Assembly: GCA_032718475.1 (NCBI GenBank)
Contig: JAUCBJ010004755.1
Coordinates: forward strand, 1 to 50,685
Reading direction: 5' to 3'
Length of the DNA: 50,685 nucleotides
Origin: Nemertoderma westbladi
Lineage: Eukaryota; Xenacoelomorpha; Nemertodermatida; Nemertodermatidae
The notes beneath the pieces were generated by a model that worked only from the letters and a program-made list of their open reading frames with translations, had not been told where the DNA came from and searched no databases. Within the stretch, counting starts at the first letter, position 1; the number at the start of each line of letters is the position of its first letter. Made by a program: the position numbers and the translations under genes. Of this stretch, positions 10,877 through 21,679 are shown piece after piece.

Positions 10877-12480
10877 GTTTAATTCGTTATTAATTAACAA
10901 TAAATATTTATTGTAATATTGCCATTACTATATACTATCCACTACTGTATAGATATATAACAATAAATTGATACATGAAATGAGATTGATATTTTTATAA
11001 AGGATGAGGAATTTTAGTTAATTAATAATTAATATTTCTATACATGGTATCTATTGCCGTCAACTTTGGTTTGTTTTCTAAAAACCGCAGTGAATATGAC
11101 AATAATTGCAAGTGATGACAAATAATGGAAATGAAATGCTAGGTACATATCGGTAGTAGCATGTAAGAAGACATAATCACCATCTGTAGACTATTATAAC
11201 CGAAATAATAAAGAAATTAAAGACAGCTTACTTTTTTATATTTGTTAAATACAGTTTTATTGACAAATTACAGTTTTATTTTATTTCATCTAAGGTAATT
11301 TACCCTGTCGAGGATTTCTTCTATAGTATAGTATTTTAAGTATTATTATGTTATATTACAGTAGGTGAAACCTAAGCCCATGGTATACCTAGCCCAATTA
11401 TAACGCAACCTTTTACATCTATCACCTTATGAAAATGGGTTGTTCAATGTCAGCTTATATATCAATGTCACCTAGATAATTTCTATTATAAAACAGTGTT
11501 TACTGTTTAATATACTTCCCTCAACCTAGGTTGTTAATTTTCTATTGTTTCTTCCCTAAAGCCTGGGCAAAATATATAAAATCAAATATTTGAAACTGAG
11601 AAAATCTACTGTACACCAAAACCGTTGAATAATGAATTCATAATAAAATAAACTTTACTTGGAGTATTGTATTGACAAAATGGTTTTGTCGCCTAACCCC
11701 CATTGTATAACGACTTATTAGACTTATTATTGTCTCTGTATTTATGCCTATGGTAGCTTCTCTACTCTAAGATAGGACTAATTATACCGATCATTATAAA
11801 AAAATAAAGCTACACTTTTTTCCCCGGTATGAATTAAGTTGATATATTTAAATAGCATATGGAACTTGTATTTGATACACCATTTATAATAAAAAATGTT
11901 AAATATAACCAATTTTTTATAGCTAGTACCTATTATCTTTTCTTATTTGTCATGTTGCAGAAGGCAAAGCGGCTATAAATTTATGGAAACACATTTTTCT
12001 AACTTTCGCATGTTTTTTACAATATATATTTTTTACTATTATGAATATTACTCTATGAAATTTTTGTCACTGTACTGTAGAATAATATTTCCGAAATTGA
12101 AAAATCTCGTTTATGAAATGCGCTAGTTTTATTTATAATCACCAATCCTGAATTCCTTGTATACGTTGTATTTGCCCGTGTCCATGGAGACTCTGCATCA
12201 AGCTTCAACTGTAGTTCGTTGGACCTCGACTCAAAGTAAACATGGCAGGGCTAACCACTTATAAGAGTTGCTGGGAGACCGACTGATGTGCCAAAAATAT
12301 GTTGGTAGGTGGTCGGAATTTTAAGATTTCAATAGGTCTTAGTTACTAGTTGATCTATTAGAATTAAGGATAAATTATGCTACATTCTTGGTAGATTCCC
12401 AAGAAACATCAAAGCCTTACCGGTACAAATAAAACCGTTTCTAATAAAAGCGTGATAATCTGTGATGTATAATAAATACA
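10877..12480. other. Intergenic, no feature recognised
   Basis: AT-rich sequence upstream of the cyclase; its promoter should lie at the left edge, but I see no convincing core element. No long frame or clear repeat. Confidence 0.4.
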
Positions 12481-12484
12481 AGAG

Positions 12485-12645
12485 AAAGGTTCCACTGGGT
12501 CAAAGATTCCTCAAAATGGATTCCACAACTCCACAACTTGATCAAAGCTTTCACAAAACATGTCCATGATTCCACAGATGGGTCAAAGGTTTCACTCCCG
12601 GGTAATAGTTTCCACAGTTAGTTGGGTAAAAGATTCCACAAATCG
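12485..12645 (+). repeat. Degenerate GATTCCAC / GGGTCAAAG repeat
   Basis: Variants of TTCCAC and GG(G)TCAAAG alternate roughly every 25-35 bases (for example GGTTCCACTGGGTCAAAG, GATGGGTCAAAGGTTTCAC). Spacing is irregular. Confidence 0.45.
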
Positions 12646-12845
12646 TTGATTTTAGTGAAATATTAAATTAATCTATTAATTATTGTGACACGATATGAAT
12701 ATCTTCACATTTATATTACCACACAAACCTTACTTATTTCTTATTTTACAGTCATTACCAATTAATAGAGAGAGACTGTTAATTAATAATAGCGATTAAC
12801 AAAGTATACATTTGGACACTGCATACATTTGGATAAATTCTAAAG

Positions 12846-13875
12846 ATGTATCATGTCCCAGATGTATATATAGCCCACCCCTCGACAAATAATCATAATT
12901 GCTATAAAAAATATCAAAACAAAAACCAAAACAATTGCAACCAAAACAACAAACCATCTGACTCGGACCTGGACGAAATACGCAAGACGCTATACAGAGA
13001 ACGTTATAATCCGAACTATAGGTGCCAGCTACATAGAAAGCATGTACATATATGGGGGCCGACGCATAACACCATCGATTGCGACCAGTGGCAGGCATTG
13101 CTGAAAGAAGATTTGGGTTATGCCACAGATGCGCGGTGGGAGGACATAAGAAGGATAGGTGTCGAGAGAACCCACCAAAGTACACTGAGACTGATGGAAC
13201 TGGAGGCCACACGATGGTGACGAGCACCATGGGAGCAAGGAGGAATGGAACGATACTACTCGGAGTAGTATCAGTGAGAATAATAGGAGAGAACGGGCTA
13301 TCGGTTACGACACTAATGTTGGTTGATAGTGGAGGAGCGTTCACGCTAACGGAGAATACAATACGGCCGAGAAGATACGATTACGAACCAGTTCAAGTAA
13401 AATGGCGGTGACCACGATCTCAAGCAAACACGAGGTCATGAAGATGAGGAGGGGACGATGCGAGATTGCAGCGATAACACCAGGGTGCGACTATGGGGTC
13501 ACCATCGAAGCCATTCAGATAATAGAGTCGATCAACATTAATGCCAGCCAACCTACGGAGATCAAGATCGAGCAGTACCGGCACCTGGACGACATCGACT
13601 TCTCTGCACCCGAACTAGATGTCCCGAAAGTGTCTCTCATAGTCGGTATGGACTGTCCGACGGTCCATGAGAGACTGCAAACCATCTTCGGCGATGATAA
13701 AGAGCGAGACCCGATGGCCATTCTCACGCCATTCAGATGGATGCTCAGTGGCCCAGTAAAGATGGGGGTCCCATTTAGCGTGTCCGAATCCTCAGGATGC
13801 ATGCTGTCCAGTACCGTTGAGGACATAGAGGAGAAGTCAATGTCGGGCATTGGCCGTTGGGGAGATCCCATGTGA
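12846..13875 (+). pseudogene. BEL/Pao gag-protease remnant, frameshifted
   Basis: Three overlapping frames hold one protein. The first (12846-about 13110) has an Asn-rich stretch and a first, damaged zinc finger (CQLHRKHVH...NTIDC). The second (to 13411) begins with a clean CX2CX4HX4C knuckle, CHRCAVGGHKKDRC (13121-13162), followed by an aspartic-protease flap and active site LVDSGGAFTL (Asp codon 13324-13326). The third (13402-13875) carries the C-terminal half of the A17-type protease, with YRHLDDIDFSAPELDVP, LIVGMDCP and a PMAILTPFRWMLSGPV end, which is characteristic of BEL/Pao polyproteins. At least two frameshifts separate the parts, so no complete product can be made. Confidence 0.8.
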
Positions 13876-14647
13876 GAAGCGGCCCGGAGAAGGATACCAG
13901 GAGTCGTGGACGGGTATGGATCTGGATCCATATATAGTGGAAAGGGTGGAGGACGAATCTGGAGAAATACCGTCGGTAGAGGAGACAGAACGAGAAGCAA
14001 CAGCAAGGGAGTGGGCAGAGGAGAATGGGTTCAACCCAGAGGACCTAGAGGCAATGGGATGGAACACAGATGTTCGTGGCGAGTATCGGTATGAGGATGG
14101 AGAAGAGTGGATGGCGAGATATCCAGAGAGATGTCTGGAAGAGACGCCGGTCCAATTAAGAAGCATACCTATAAACAGGAGGTCGAATAAGAAGACAAGG
14201 TGGAAAGGAAGAGGATGTAAGAAGGTTAGTCCAAAGGCAGAGGAGCCAATGACAAAGTGTGACAAAGGAGGCAGGAAAGTTAGAGGATACGTGTTGTACA
14301 CAGGGCTGGCAGAGTGCGAGGGGGCATTAAATGGTAAACCATTATGCATACCAAAGGATGACCAAGGGTCATCGGGGGCTTTAACACCGGCGTACATATT
14401 GAGGGGGAGGCCAGCAGAGGTGGCATGTACCAGTGAGGATGAGATGAAGGGCGGCATTCTACCGCCAAGTGACGACAAGATGAAGGGTGGCATTTTGCCG
14501 CCAGGGGACGATGAGGAGTTCTGTGAGGTGGTGGAAAGGCCCGATCTTAGGGTGAAGGAGAAGGGAAGGTCAGATCCAAGAGATTTGGAATTGACAAAGA
14601 GAGTGGAGCAAAGTAAAAGAGGACATATAGGGGGGCAGTGGGAGTGA
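13850..14647 (+). pseudogene. Unassigned Glu-rich reading frame within the BEL remnant
   Basis: An open stretch follows the protease in another frame; no ATG defines its start. It is acidic and then basic, with no Pol motif recognised. Near 14445-14515 an imperfect duplication encodes MKGGILPP twice. Its length suggests it was once coding, perhaps a linker or non-canonical tail of this element. Confidence 0.4.
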
Positions 14648-14884
14648 TGCCTGCTGGAAGAATCAACCTTAGGTTGATGAGTTGTCCAATACGTTGGACT
14701 GAATGAGGGCGATACACCCTTCTCACAAAAATAATTAAAAATAATATAAAAAAATAATACATAGTATTAGCAGTGAGTAGTTAGTTACAATTACATACGT
14801 TTAATGGGTACAAAAAATGTACAATACATACGTGGTACATATGTACTAATGTATGGTATGACGTACCAACGTACATAATTTACA

Positions 14885-15030
14885 CACTAACGCCGGGTCA
14901 ATGGGACCATACATACGCACTAACGCCGGGTTAATGGGACCATACGTACGCACTAATGCTGGGTCAATGGGACCATACATACGTAGTAATGCCGAGTCAA
15001 CGGGACCATATGCCGGGTCAACAGGACCAT
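14885..15030 (+). repeat. Minisatellite, 33-bp unit
   Basis: About four and a half copies of CTAACGCCGGGTCAATGG plus GACCATACATACGCA, drifting and shortening to the right. Confidence 0.85.
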
Positions 15031-15430
15031 ATAGAATCCAGCTGGAGTCATGATTGAGGCTTAAAGGACGTATTAGAGAAACACATGAGAGGAATAGTAT
15101 CGGGGTAGGCCAACCCAGATTGTGTGGTTATTGAACAACATGGCGGAGTTCAGGATTTATTGTGAGAGCTCATATCCTGTGGGATAAGAATTGTCCATAC
15201 GGGCACTACCGGGGGTATGAGTAGGAGGGACACTCGATGGGACCACAGGCATGTAGAGTGGGAATAAAATGGCTTGAGAATGAAAGGAGCATGGGGAGGA
15301 GGTGCTGGAGTTTGGAGGAAAAATAAGATGTGCGTGATCCAAGTGTGGGGGAGCGAGCAGAGGGGAGGATGAGTCCTATGGGTCTAGCGGAATTTCAGCG
15401 CACTTAAGGTGGATGCTATCTTCTCACCGG
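15031..15430. other. 3' untranslated part of the BEL remnant
   Basis: Purine-rich non-coding sequence between minisatellite and polypurine tract. No frame recognised. Confidence 0.4.
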
Positions 15431-15444
15431 GAAGATGGGGGGAG
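15431..15444 (+). promoter_or_regulatory. Polypurine tract before the 3' LTR
   Basis: GAAGATGGGGGGAG directly precedes TGTTAG at 15445, the position and composition expected of the plus-strand primer of an LTR retrotransposon. Confidence 0.6.
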
Positions 15445-15451
15445 TGTTAGC
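15445..15451 (+). repeat. 3' LTR, first bases, cut by LINE insertion
   Basis: TGTTAGC is the LTR start. TAGC (15448-15451) recurs at 17366-17369 and is the likely short duplication made by the LINE. Confidence 0.6.
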
Positions 15452-17365
15452 TAGATAGATAGATAGATTTATTTATACGTTATGTAAAAACAATAACAAA
15501 TACACCAAACAATGTACCGGTATAAAGGTATTGTCCAACATAACATATAGGATTACCCCTAAAGCTTTGCAGCTTATTTCCAAGGGGGTCCTTTATGTTA
15601 CTTGGTTACAAATACAATATTACACTATGCTAACCTAAAACCAATATAAAACATAATTACACTATGTACATGTACAACTTTACCGAGAGCGTGACAATGT
15701 CCGACTCAACGATAAAGACATAATGTACAGAACAATTTAATATAAAACGTAATTACAGTATAAATAGTAAATAATTATTAATAAACTAATAACTTACTGT
15801 AGGACTATTGTACCTATTGTTACATTGCACACGGAGGTGAGATTTAACTGCAGATTTAAAAGAATGTTGATTATCTAGGTTTTTAATTTCATTAGGCAGA
15901 GCGTTCCAATTTTTTATGCCGTTAAAAAAGAAAGTATCAGATTCGAAGGATTTACAATTCGGGAGGTAGAAGTTTGAAGCACTAGCTCTGGTACTGTAAG
16001 AGTGTGTATCGCGTACTCTGTTGAATTTTTGTTTTAGGTAATTGGGACATTTACCATTATACACTTTATGCACATGGTTAAGGCGTAGCTGCTTAACTCT
16101 ACTATCTAAGTTAAGTAGTCCAGATTCAGAAAAGTCATCTGGAGTTAGGTGGTGCCTAGGTTTGTAGTCTTTAATAAATCGTACTACTTTATTCTGAGCT
16201 ACTTGTAATTTACATTTAAGCTGTTTGGTTAAGCCTTCATACCAAGAAGAGCATGCATAGTCCATGTGACACTGTATTAAAGCAGAGCAAAGTAACTTGC
16301 GGAGTCGGTGTTTAAACTATTTTTATTTCTGTATAGAAACCTAAGCCTACTATTAACTTTCGAGAAAATATTTTTCACTGTACTTTCTCCTGATAAGCAG
16401 TTATCTAATGTGGCGCCTAAATATTTAACTTCCTTTTTATTTTCAATCTTATGTCCATTACTAGTGACTTCAAACTTAGTTACCTTCTTTAACTTTCTTT
16501 TGGAACCAAACAAAATACTTTCAGTTTTTCTGTAGTGAATGGATAGCTTATTATCAACCAACCACTCATTACAGGATTCTAGAACTGCACTTAACTTTTG
16601 GGAAATATGGATAGGATATTTATGAGAGAAAATAAGAGCACTGTCGTCGGCATATAAAATGAGTTTAAAATCGGGATCTATACTTCATATCATTTACATA
16701 GCATACAAAAAGCAGAGGACCTAATATAAAATATAAAATGAGTATTGTACCTTGCGGTACACCACAGGTAATCTCTTGTACAGTAGACTGCGATTTGCTA
16801 ATGACTACAGTTTGACCTCTGTCTGACAGGTAGGACTTGAACCAGTCTATAGAACCTACACCCATCAGGCCTAACTTACCAAGCAGAATTTCGTGATCTA
16901 CAGTATCGAAAGCATTTTGTAGGTCCAACATTACCATACCGGTATATAAACCCTTTGCATTATTACATCTAATTGTATCAGTTAAGTTAATAAGGCAGGT
17001 GTCTGTAGAATATGATTTACGAAAACCGGACTGAAGTTCATAGATCAGATTTAGCCTACTAAGATGTGCCTCCAGCTGTAGAAAAACAGAACGTTCTAGA
17101 ATTTTAGATACAATACTTAAGATACTAACAGGTCTGTAATTACAGGGTTCTTTTTATACAGAGGAACAACCTTAGCTAATTTCAGTTCGTCTGGTACTAC
17201 ATTATCTACGATAGAGTAATTAATAATAAAAGTAATAGGCACTTTAAGTACTTCAGCACCATCCTTAAGAAAACGGGCAGGTATTAGGTCTAGACCAGTA
17301 CTTTTTGAGGCTGATAGGCTAAGTAGATTTTGAAAAACGAAATCCTCAGAAACGGGTTTTAAAAA
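15452..17365 (-). mobile_element. CR1/Jockey-like LINE, 5'-truncated, decayed
   Basis: Read on the minus strand, the element ends in a (TCTA)n microsatellite tail, as CR1/L2-type LINEs often do. Successive broken frames encode reverse-transcriptase blocks: SASKSTGLDLIPARFLKD (from 17377), LDLQNAFDTVDHEIL and CGVPQGTI (16665-16937), catalytic YADD (16643-16654), KEVKYLGATLD (16277-16561), and the C-terminal block with VVRFI and NWNALPNEIK (15786-16265). Several frameshifts and a small duplication after GVPQGTI break it. The endonuclease end is missing. It sits within the LTR of the BEL remnant. Confidence 0.85.
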
Positions 17366-17369
17366 TAGC

Positions 17370-17830
17370 GGATTCAATTCCCTGCACTACTCACCGAAAA
17401 TGGGATTAGTGGAATTTTACCAATATAGTTGGCGAGGTGACATTAACAATAATAATGTCACCTCACAACCAACTAAGGCGATACACGCCGCAAGCCACAG
17501 GGAGAGTTGAGAGGTCAAACCATCTCAGAGGGACAAACAGGCTAGCAAGGCTAGCACGTGGGGATAGTGGCAACAGGGAGTGGCGAGGTGACAATTAATC
17601 AGGTTAAGCCAATGGTGGGTGGGAGAGCAAATTGGGAGTGATTAGAGCGCATCTATTGGACACTCAGGCCACTCAGTAGTGTAGAGCTGATTTAGTATGT
17701 GTTAATAATATTGCAGTTATTGATTCTGATTCAGTTGGTTTTCTTATACAGTTGTGAGTCCAGAACAGTTTTTAACCGTCGGCATCACTACCGTGCTATT
17801 ATATTCAGACTGTGCTATTATTACGTTCTG
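17370..17830 (+). repeat. 3' LTR of the BEL remnant, continuation
   Basis: Similar to the solo LTR at 37759-38422: GGATTCAATTCC, then a TCACC/CCACC block, ACCAACTAAGGCGATACACG region, GAGAGGTCAAACCA, and AGCCAATGGTGGG. It lacks the expected CA end, so its right border is approximate. Confidence 0.6.
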
Positions 17831-18277
17831 CTCGGACAAATTGCAACAGAATTTAATTTAATAATTTCTAGACCCAAATTTTATGCTTATCAACATATCC
17901 AAAATCGGCCAAAATCGGGATGTTGGAACTTAGTTAAATAGACCATTTCACCATGGCAACAGAAAATTATACATAAATCACCCATTTGCTATAATCCTAC
18001 GGAATTCTAACCTTGACCTACCCCACCCAAATCACTATCGGAGAATCCGATGGGGTACGTTTTGAAACCCAGTTACCATGACAACTATGAGAAGTACATC
18101 ATCTAAATTAATTGTACAGTAAATTTATGAAATTTTGGAAACATATCCGTATTGCGTGTTCCCATTGTTGCAAAATTAGGAAACTCTGTAATTATATTGT
18201 CCTTAAGCATAATTGTTTTTTTCTAGATTTGGTGTTGAAGTGGAATCTAGGTAATAAGAAAATAATATCACCTATAA
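17831..18277 (+). repeat. Long inverted repeat, left arm, outer part
   Basis: Reverse complement of about 38640-39117, starting at CTCGGACAAATTGC. It continues beyond the 16.7-kb BEL insertion at 34979. Confidence 0.85.
18273..18277 (+). repeat. TSD TATAA, left
   Basis: TATAA before the LTR recurs at 34979-34983. The empty site, CACCTATAATGTTTC, is readable in the opposite arm near 38620-38650, which confirms the insertion point. Confidence 0.9.
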
Positions 18278-18317
18278 TGTTACGGTATATGGCGCTGTAT
18301 CCATAATATTAGTCATC

Positions 18318-18402
18318 ATGCAGTATGCAATATTAGTCCGTTATGCAGTATGCAATATTAGTCCGTTATACTGTATGTAATATTAGTCCGTTGTGCAGCA
18401 TG
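18318..18402 (+). repeat. 25-bp tandem repeat in LTR U3
   Basis: ATGCAGTATGCAATATTAGT plus CCGTT repeats at 18318, 18343, 18368 and 18393, the last two diverged. The same array is in the other LTR (32815-32899). Repeated U3 blocks often serve as enhancers, which is inference here. Confidence 0.8.
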
Positions 18403-18648
18403 ATATTTTAGATAAGGCATAATAATGCAGTGGTATTTAGATAGGGAAATCGAAACACCCATATATTTGAATCCATCCATTTTGTATAGTATGTAGCCCT
18501 ACCTACGTAATTTTGTATTAGGTTATATGTAGATAGTTCCAGGGTAAGTTTATTCGGACCCTGGATTCCGTGCTTGCTGATATTAGCTTTAGTAGGGCTA
18601 GCATATAGGGACGCTGTCCTGGCCATTCAGCAGCCAGAGACGTGAACC

Positions 18649-18666
18649 ATTACCATATATGGTAAT
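18649..18666 (+). promoter_or_regulatory. 18-bp palindrome with CArG box in U3
   Basis: ATTACCATATATGGTAAT is a perfect palindrome containing CCATATATGG, the consensus serum-response-factor CArG box. It sits about 150 bases upstream of the TATA box. An identical copy is in the 3' LTR (CArG at 33150-33159). Confidence 0.6.
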
Positions 18667-18812
18667 AATTCGAGGAAAGGGAGCAAATAGGGCTACAATC
18701 CGGCCTCCTTATTGGACTAGCTGCTTCCAGGTTGGTCTAGTGCTAGCACGGACTGGAGAGCCAATAAGAAAGCGATTGAGTCACCCTATTGCATCACCCC
18801 ATCCGGATCACC

Positions 18813-18819
18813 TATAAAT
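18813..18819 (+). promoter_or_regulatory. LTR TATA box
   Basis: TATAAAT lies in a GC-richer stretch, preceded within 60 bases by GCCAATAAG (CCAAT-like) and followed by TCACAACTCATCACGTGAC with an E-box. Transcription would start near 18840-18850, which makes U3 about 565 bases and R-U5 about 1.6 kb. Confidence 0.55.
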
Positions 18820-20482
18820 TGGCGGTGTGCCGGTAGAGCCTCACAACTCATCACGTGACACCCCACTTATTGCTGTTGTACTTGCTGAGCTGTCCCTATG
18901 TATTTTTTGACTGATTTTCTGCAATTTGCTAATTTTGATTAGTTTCTTAAAATAATTCGAGTGCGATTATTCTTGCTTGTGTTTCTCAATTAATTCCTGT
19001 CGATTACTGCTAATTACAACTGAACTATGATTTCTACCTTTTGATTAATGGTTCTACGTGATTCCTTTCTGCGCAATAATCCTAAGGGATTTCTGAGACT
19101 GTCAGACTTTGTGATTTGCATGCGCCGCTACGGTAGCTATTAGCATAATGGAGGGCTAAGGCGCCAGTGGGCGGTGGGCACATCGGGGGGTTGGGCGACT
19201 AAGGGAGAGCGGAGGATTCAAAAGCGGGCAACGCTGGCGGGGGTCAACGTTGCGGTCGGGCAGTTTGGACTGTGGGTTGGAGACCGCTCGCCGGTACAGT
19301 AATTAGGGGGCTGATGATCCAAGGTTTTGTCTCTATTTAGTATTAGGGGGCAGGAATTGGGTTAGTTAGGAAGCCTAGATGTACCCGGGAGGGGCCTGCA
19401 TACCTTACAGTAAGTAAGTGGGTAAGTACGTAAGTAAGTTGCGAATTATATAATTGCAGATTGTATAATTGCAAGTCGTGCTATTGTGATCTGTGATTGC
19501 TGACACTGATTGGTGTGTTACTGAAGTGTGCCTGTGATTACGAATGCTTAGGTAGGCACCCTTTCCCTTTTGATTGATTTCTATTTCTTAGTTACAACAA
19601 ATAATTACTGATTAGGTCAAAGTAATACGGCATTTTAGGCTATTACTAGTGAAACCTGTTGTGTAATAAATTAGAATTACGCATTCTGGAACTCTTAGTA
19701 ATTAGTGCGCTGTTACATATTTGTGACTGTAATTAATTAGTAAAATTAAGAATTAGTACGCAGCATAGCGGAGAGTAGCTAAGGTAATAATTAGAGTACC
19801 GTAAACTATTCACGCTGAGCGGTTATTTGAATTAGCGGGCAATAAACTAGATCGCAATAGTTAGTACGCAAGACACTAGTAAGTTGCTGGCCTAAAGCCA
19901 GCTGCAGGCAAGTTTAGACCCAGAGCGGTATCACCTACGAAAGACATTGTACTGTACCAATTTTGATTTATTTAAATATTCTCGCATTCACACATTCCGT
20001 TAGGGAACCTCCAGTATTCGCGATTAGAAAGACGTAGGTAATAGCGTGCTTTAATAAGTGATAGAATTAGGCGTAAGAATACTCTGAGTGCAAGGCCTCT
20101 CGCACTCGTCTTAAGTAAGCTTAGGGAGCCGACTCGGGTTTATTGTTTTGGTTATTCCCGCGTGGCTCATAGATTCGAACAGTTAGCTCTCTATCGAGCA
20201 ATCGGTAGAGAAAGGAACAAGCGATTTTGCAGGAGTTGTGTAAAATTAGTAAAATATATTAGTGGACGGCAGATTAGCGCCATCTAACGGTAAGTAGCGG
20301 TTTTGTATTTAGCAACCCTTACAATTTAGTAATAGCACGCTCCTGATCCCCTTTACTTAACAGTAGAGCAGTCTTTGTGTCTTATTGGTTAGGCGAGAGC
20401 TCATTAGGTTGGCAGAGAGGTATACGGGTATTTGTCTGTTCAACAGTTCTGCTGTTAGTATAGGTGTCGCGGTTGTTTAACA

Positions 20483-21679
20483 GTAAGGTATGTGTTATTG
20501 TCTGCTGTAGGCCTACCGCGTACAGTAGGACATAGAGTATATTCTTAGGCCGTGAAGATTTAGATTTACTGATACTTCGTATCAGTAAGGTATGCTTTTA
20601 TTGGCTGTTGCTTGCAGCAGTCAAGAGTGTATTCTTAGGCTGTTAGTTTAGATTACTGCAGTACTGTATTCACTGGTCGCGTACGATAGTACAGTAGTAC
20701 ATTAGGCTGATTGCTGTTACTGCGTACGGTAGAAGGGACATTTGTTTTGCCGTACCACACACAGTATCATTAGGCTGTTAGGTTGGTGTACTGTTTTACT
20801 TACTGTACTGCATACAGTGGATGTACGGTAGTGCGTTCTTGCTAATTGCGAATACAGCAGTTCCTTAGGCCTTAGGGCAAATTGTAATTAGTAAGTTTTT
20901 TGAAATTTTAGCTAGGTTTGCGAGAATTCAGTTTCGGTCAAAATTATTTTGTAAAATTCTAGAGTTTTGTACCGGTATGTTAGGTAACCGCTTAGTTATT
21001 TTATACCATCTGGAGATACATGGCAAGACGGAACTTCTGAGTTTGGGGTTCGTGTGGGTCTGCGGGTTCGGTTTGCAATCAGCGAAGGGCCTGAATCTTT
21101 GGACGCGGACGTGGAATCTCACAGCAAACAAGGTTAGTTGTTCTGTTGGCACCAGTGTGTTTGTGGAAGCAGTAAAAAATTATCGGTTGTTTAACTGCGA
21201 AGCTGAACTCAATTTATTAGTTAGGATATTTAGGTTTAGCCGGCCATGGTTTTGAATCGCTCAAGTTAGAGAGAGAGTTAGAGAGAGTCGCAACCCGAAG
21301 ATGTAGCCACGCGCTAGTGGATACATATAATATTTGAAATTAAAATTACGTTGATTAGAGCTATATATATATAAAATTAGAAATATTCGGGCGGCAAGTA
21401 TATTTTGAATATTTTGTATTAGATTCAAAGTTATTTTGTGCTATACCGGTATTTAATGCTATATAATAGCTAAATAATAATATTTTTGTTTAAATATTGT
21501 GCTAGTATTTGCTATAACTATATACCCCATTAAATTCACAATATTGCATTGCGAATTTATTTGACATTTTGGACCAACTGATTATTTGACAAATAATTTG
21601 ACCGTATTTCGGTTAAATTATAATTATATCTCGAACTTTTGCGAGATATTTTTGCCGGAAGGCAAATATTATTTAGACT
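20483..21679 (+). other. Leader of the BEL element with degenerate repeats
   Basis: Non-coding leader. Between 20483 and 20880 TTAGGC(C/T)G recurs about every 65-100 bases (near 20546, 20634, 20703, 20768, 20869), with CAGTAAGGTATG at 20481 and 20584. ACTGATAC-TTC-GTATCAGT (20568-20586) is an 8-bp hairpin. A small frame at 20977-21255 resembles nothing known and is probably not coding. Confidence 0.6.

Larger units (their letters stand above)
12840..17830 (+). mobile_element. Degenerate BEL/Pao LTR retrotransposon, split by a LINE
   Basis: The order is gag zinc-knuckle and protease remnants, an unassigned frame, a minisatellite, a purine-rich tract, and an LTR starting TGTTAGC at 15445. A CR1-like LINE interrupts that LTR; it resumes at about 17370 with GGATTCAATTCC, matching the solo LTR at 37759 (TGTAAGCGGATTCAATTCC). 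No reverse transcriptase, RNase H or integrase was found between protease and LTR, so the element is internally deleted or non-autonomous. I did not find the 5' LTR. The right border is approximate. Confidence 0.65.
18278..20482 (+). repeat. 5' LTR, 2205 bp
   Basis: Matches 32775-34978 (offset 14497). The first 1.7 kb look identical by eye; differences cluster around 20008-20100, with a few more to the end. Candidate AATAAA signals lie near 19664 and 19841. Confidence 0.93.

Noticed and set aside
20977-21255. Leader ORF of 92 residues in the BEL element
   Set aside because: No recognisable domain or codon pattern, and it lies in a repeat-derived leader.
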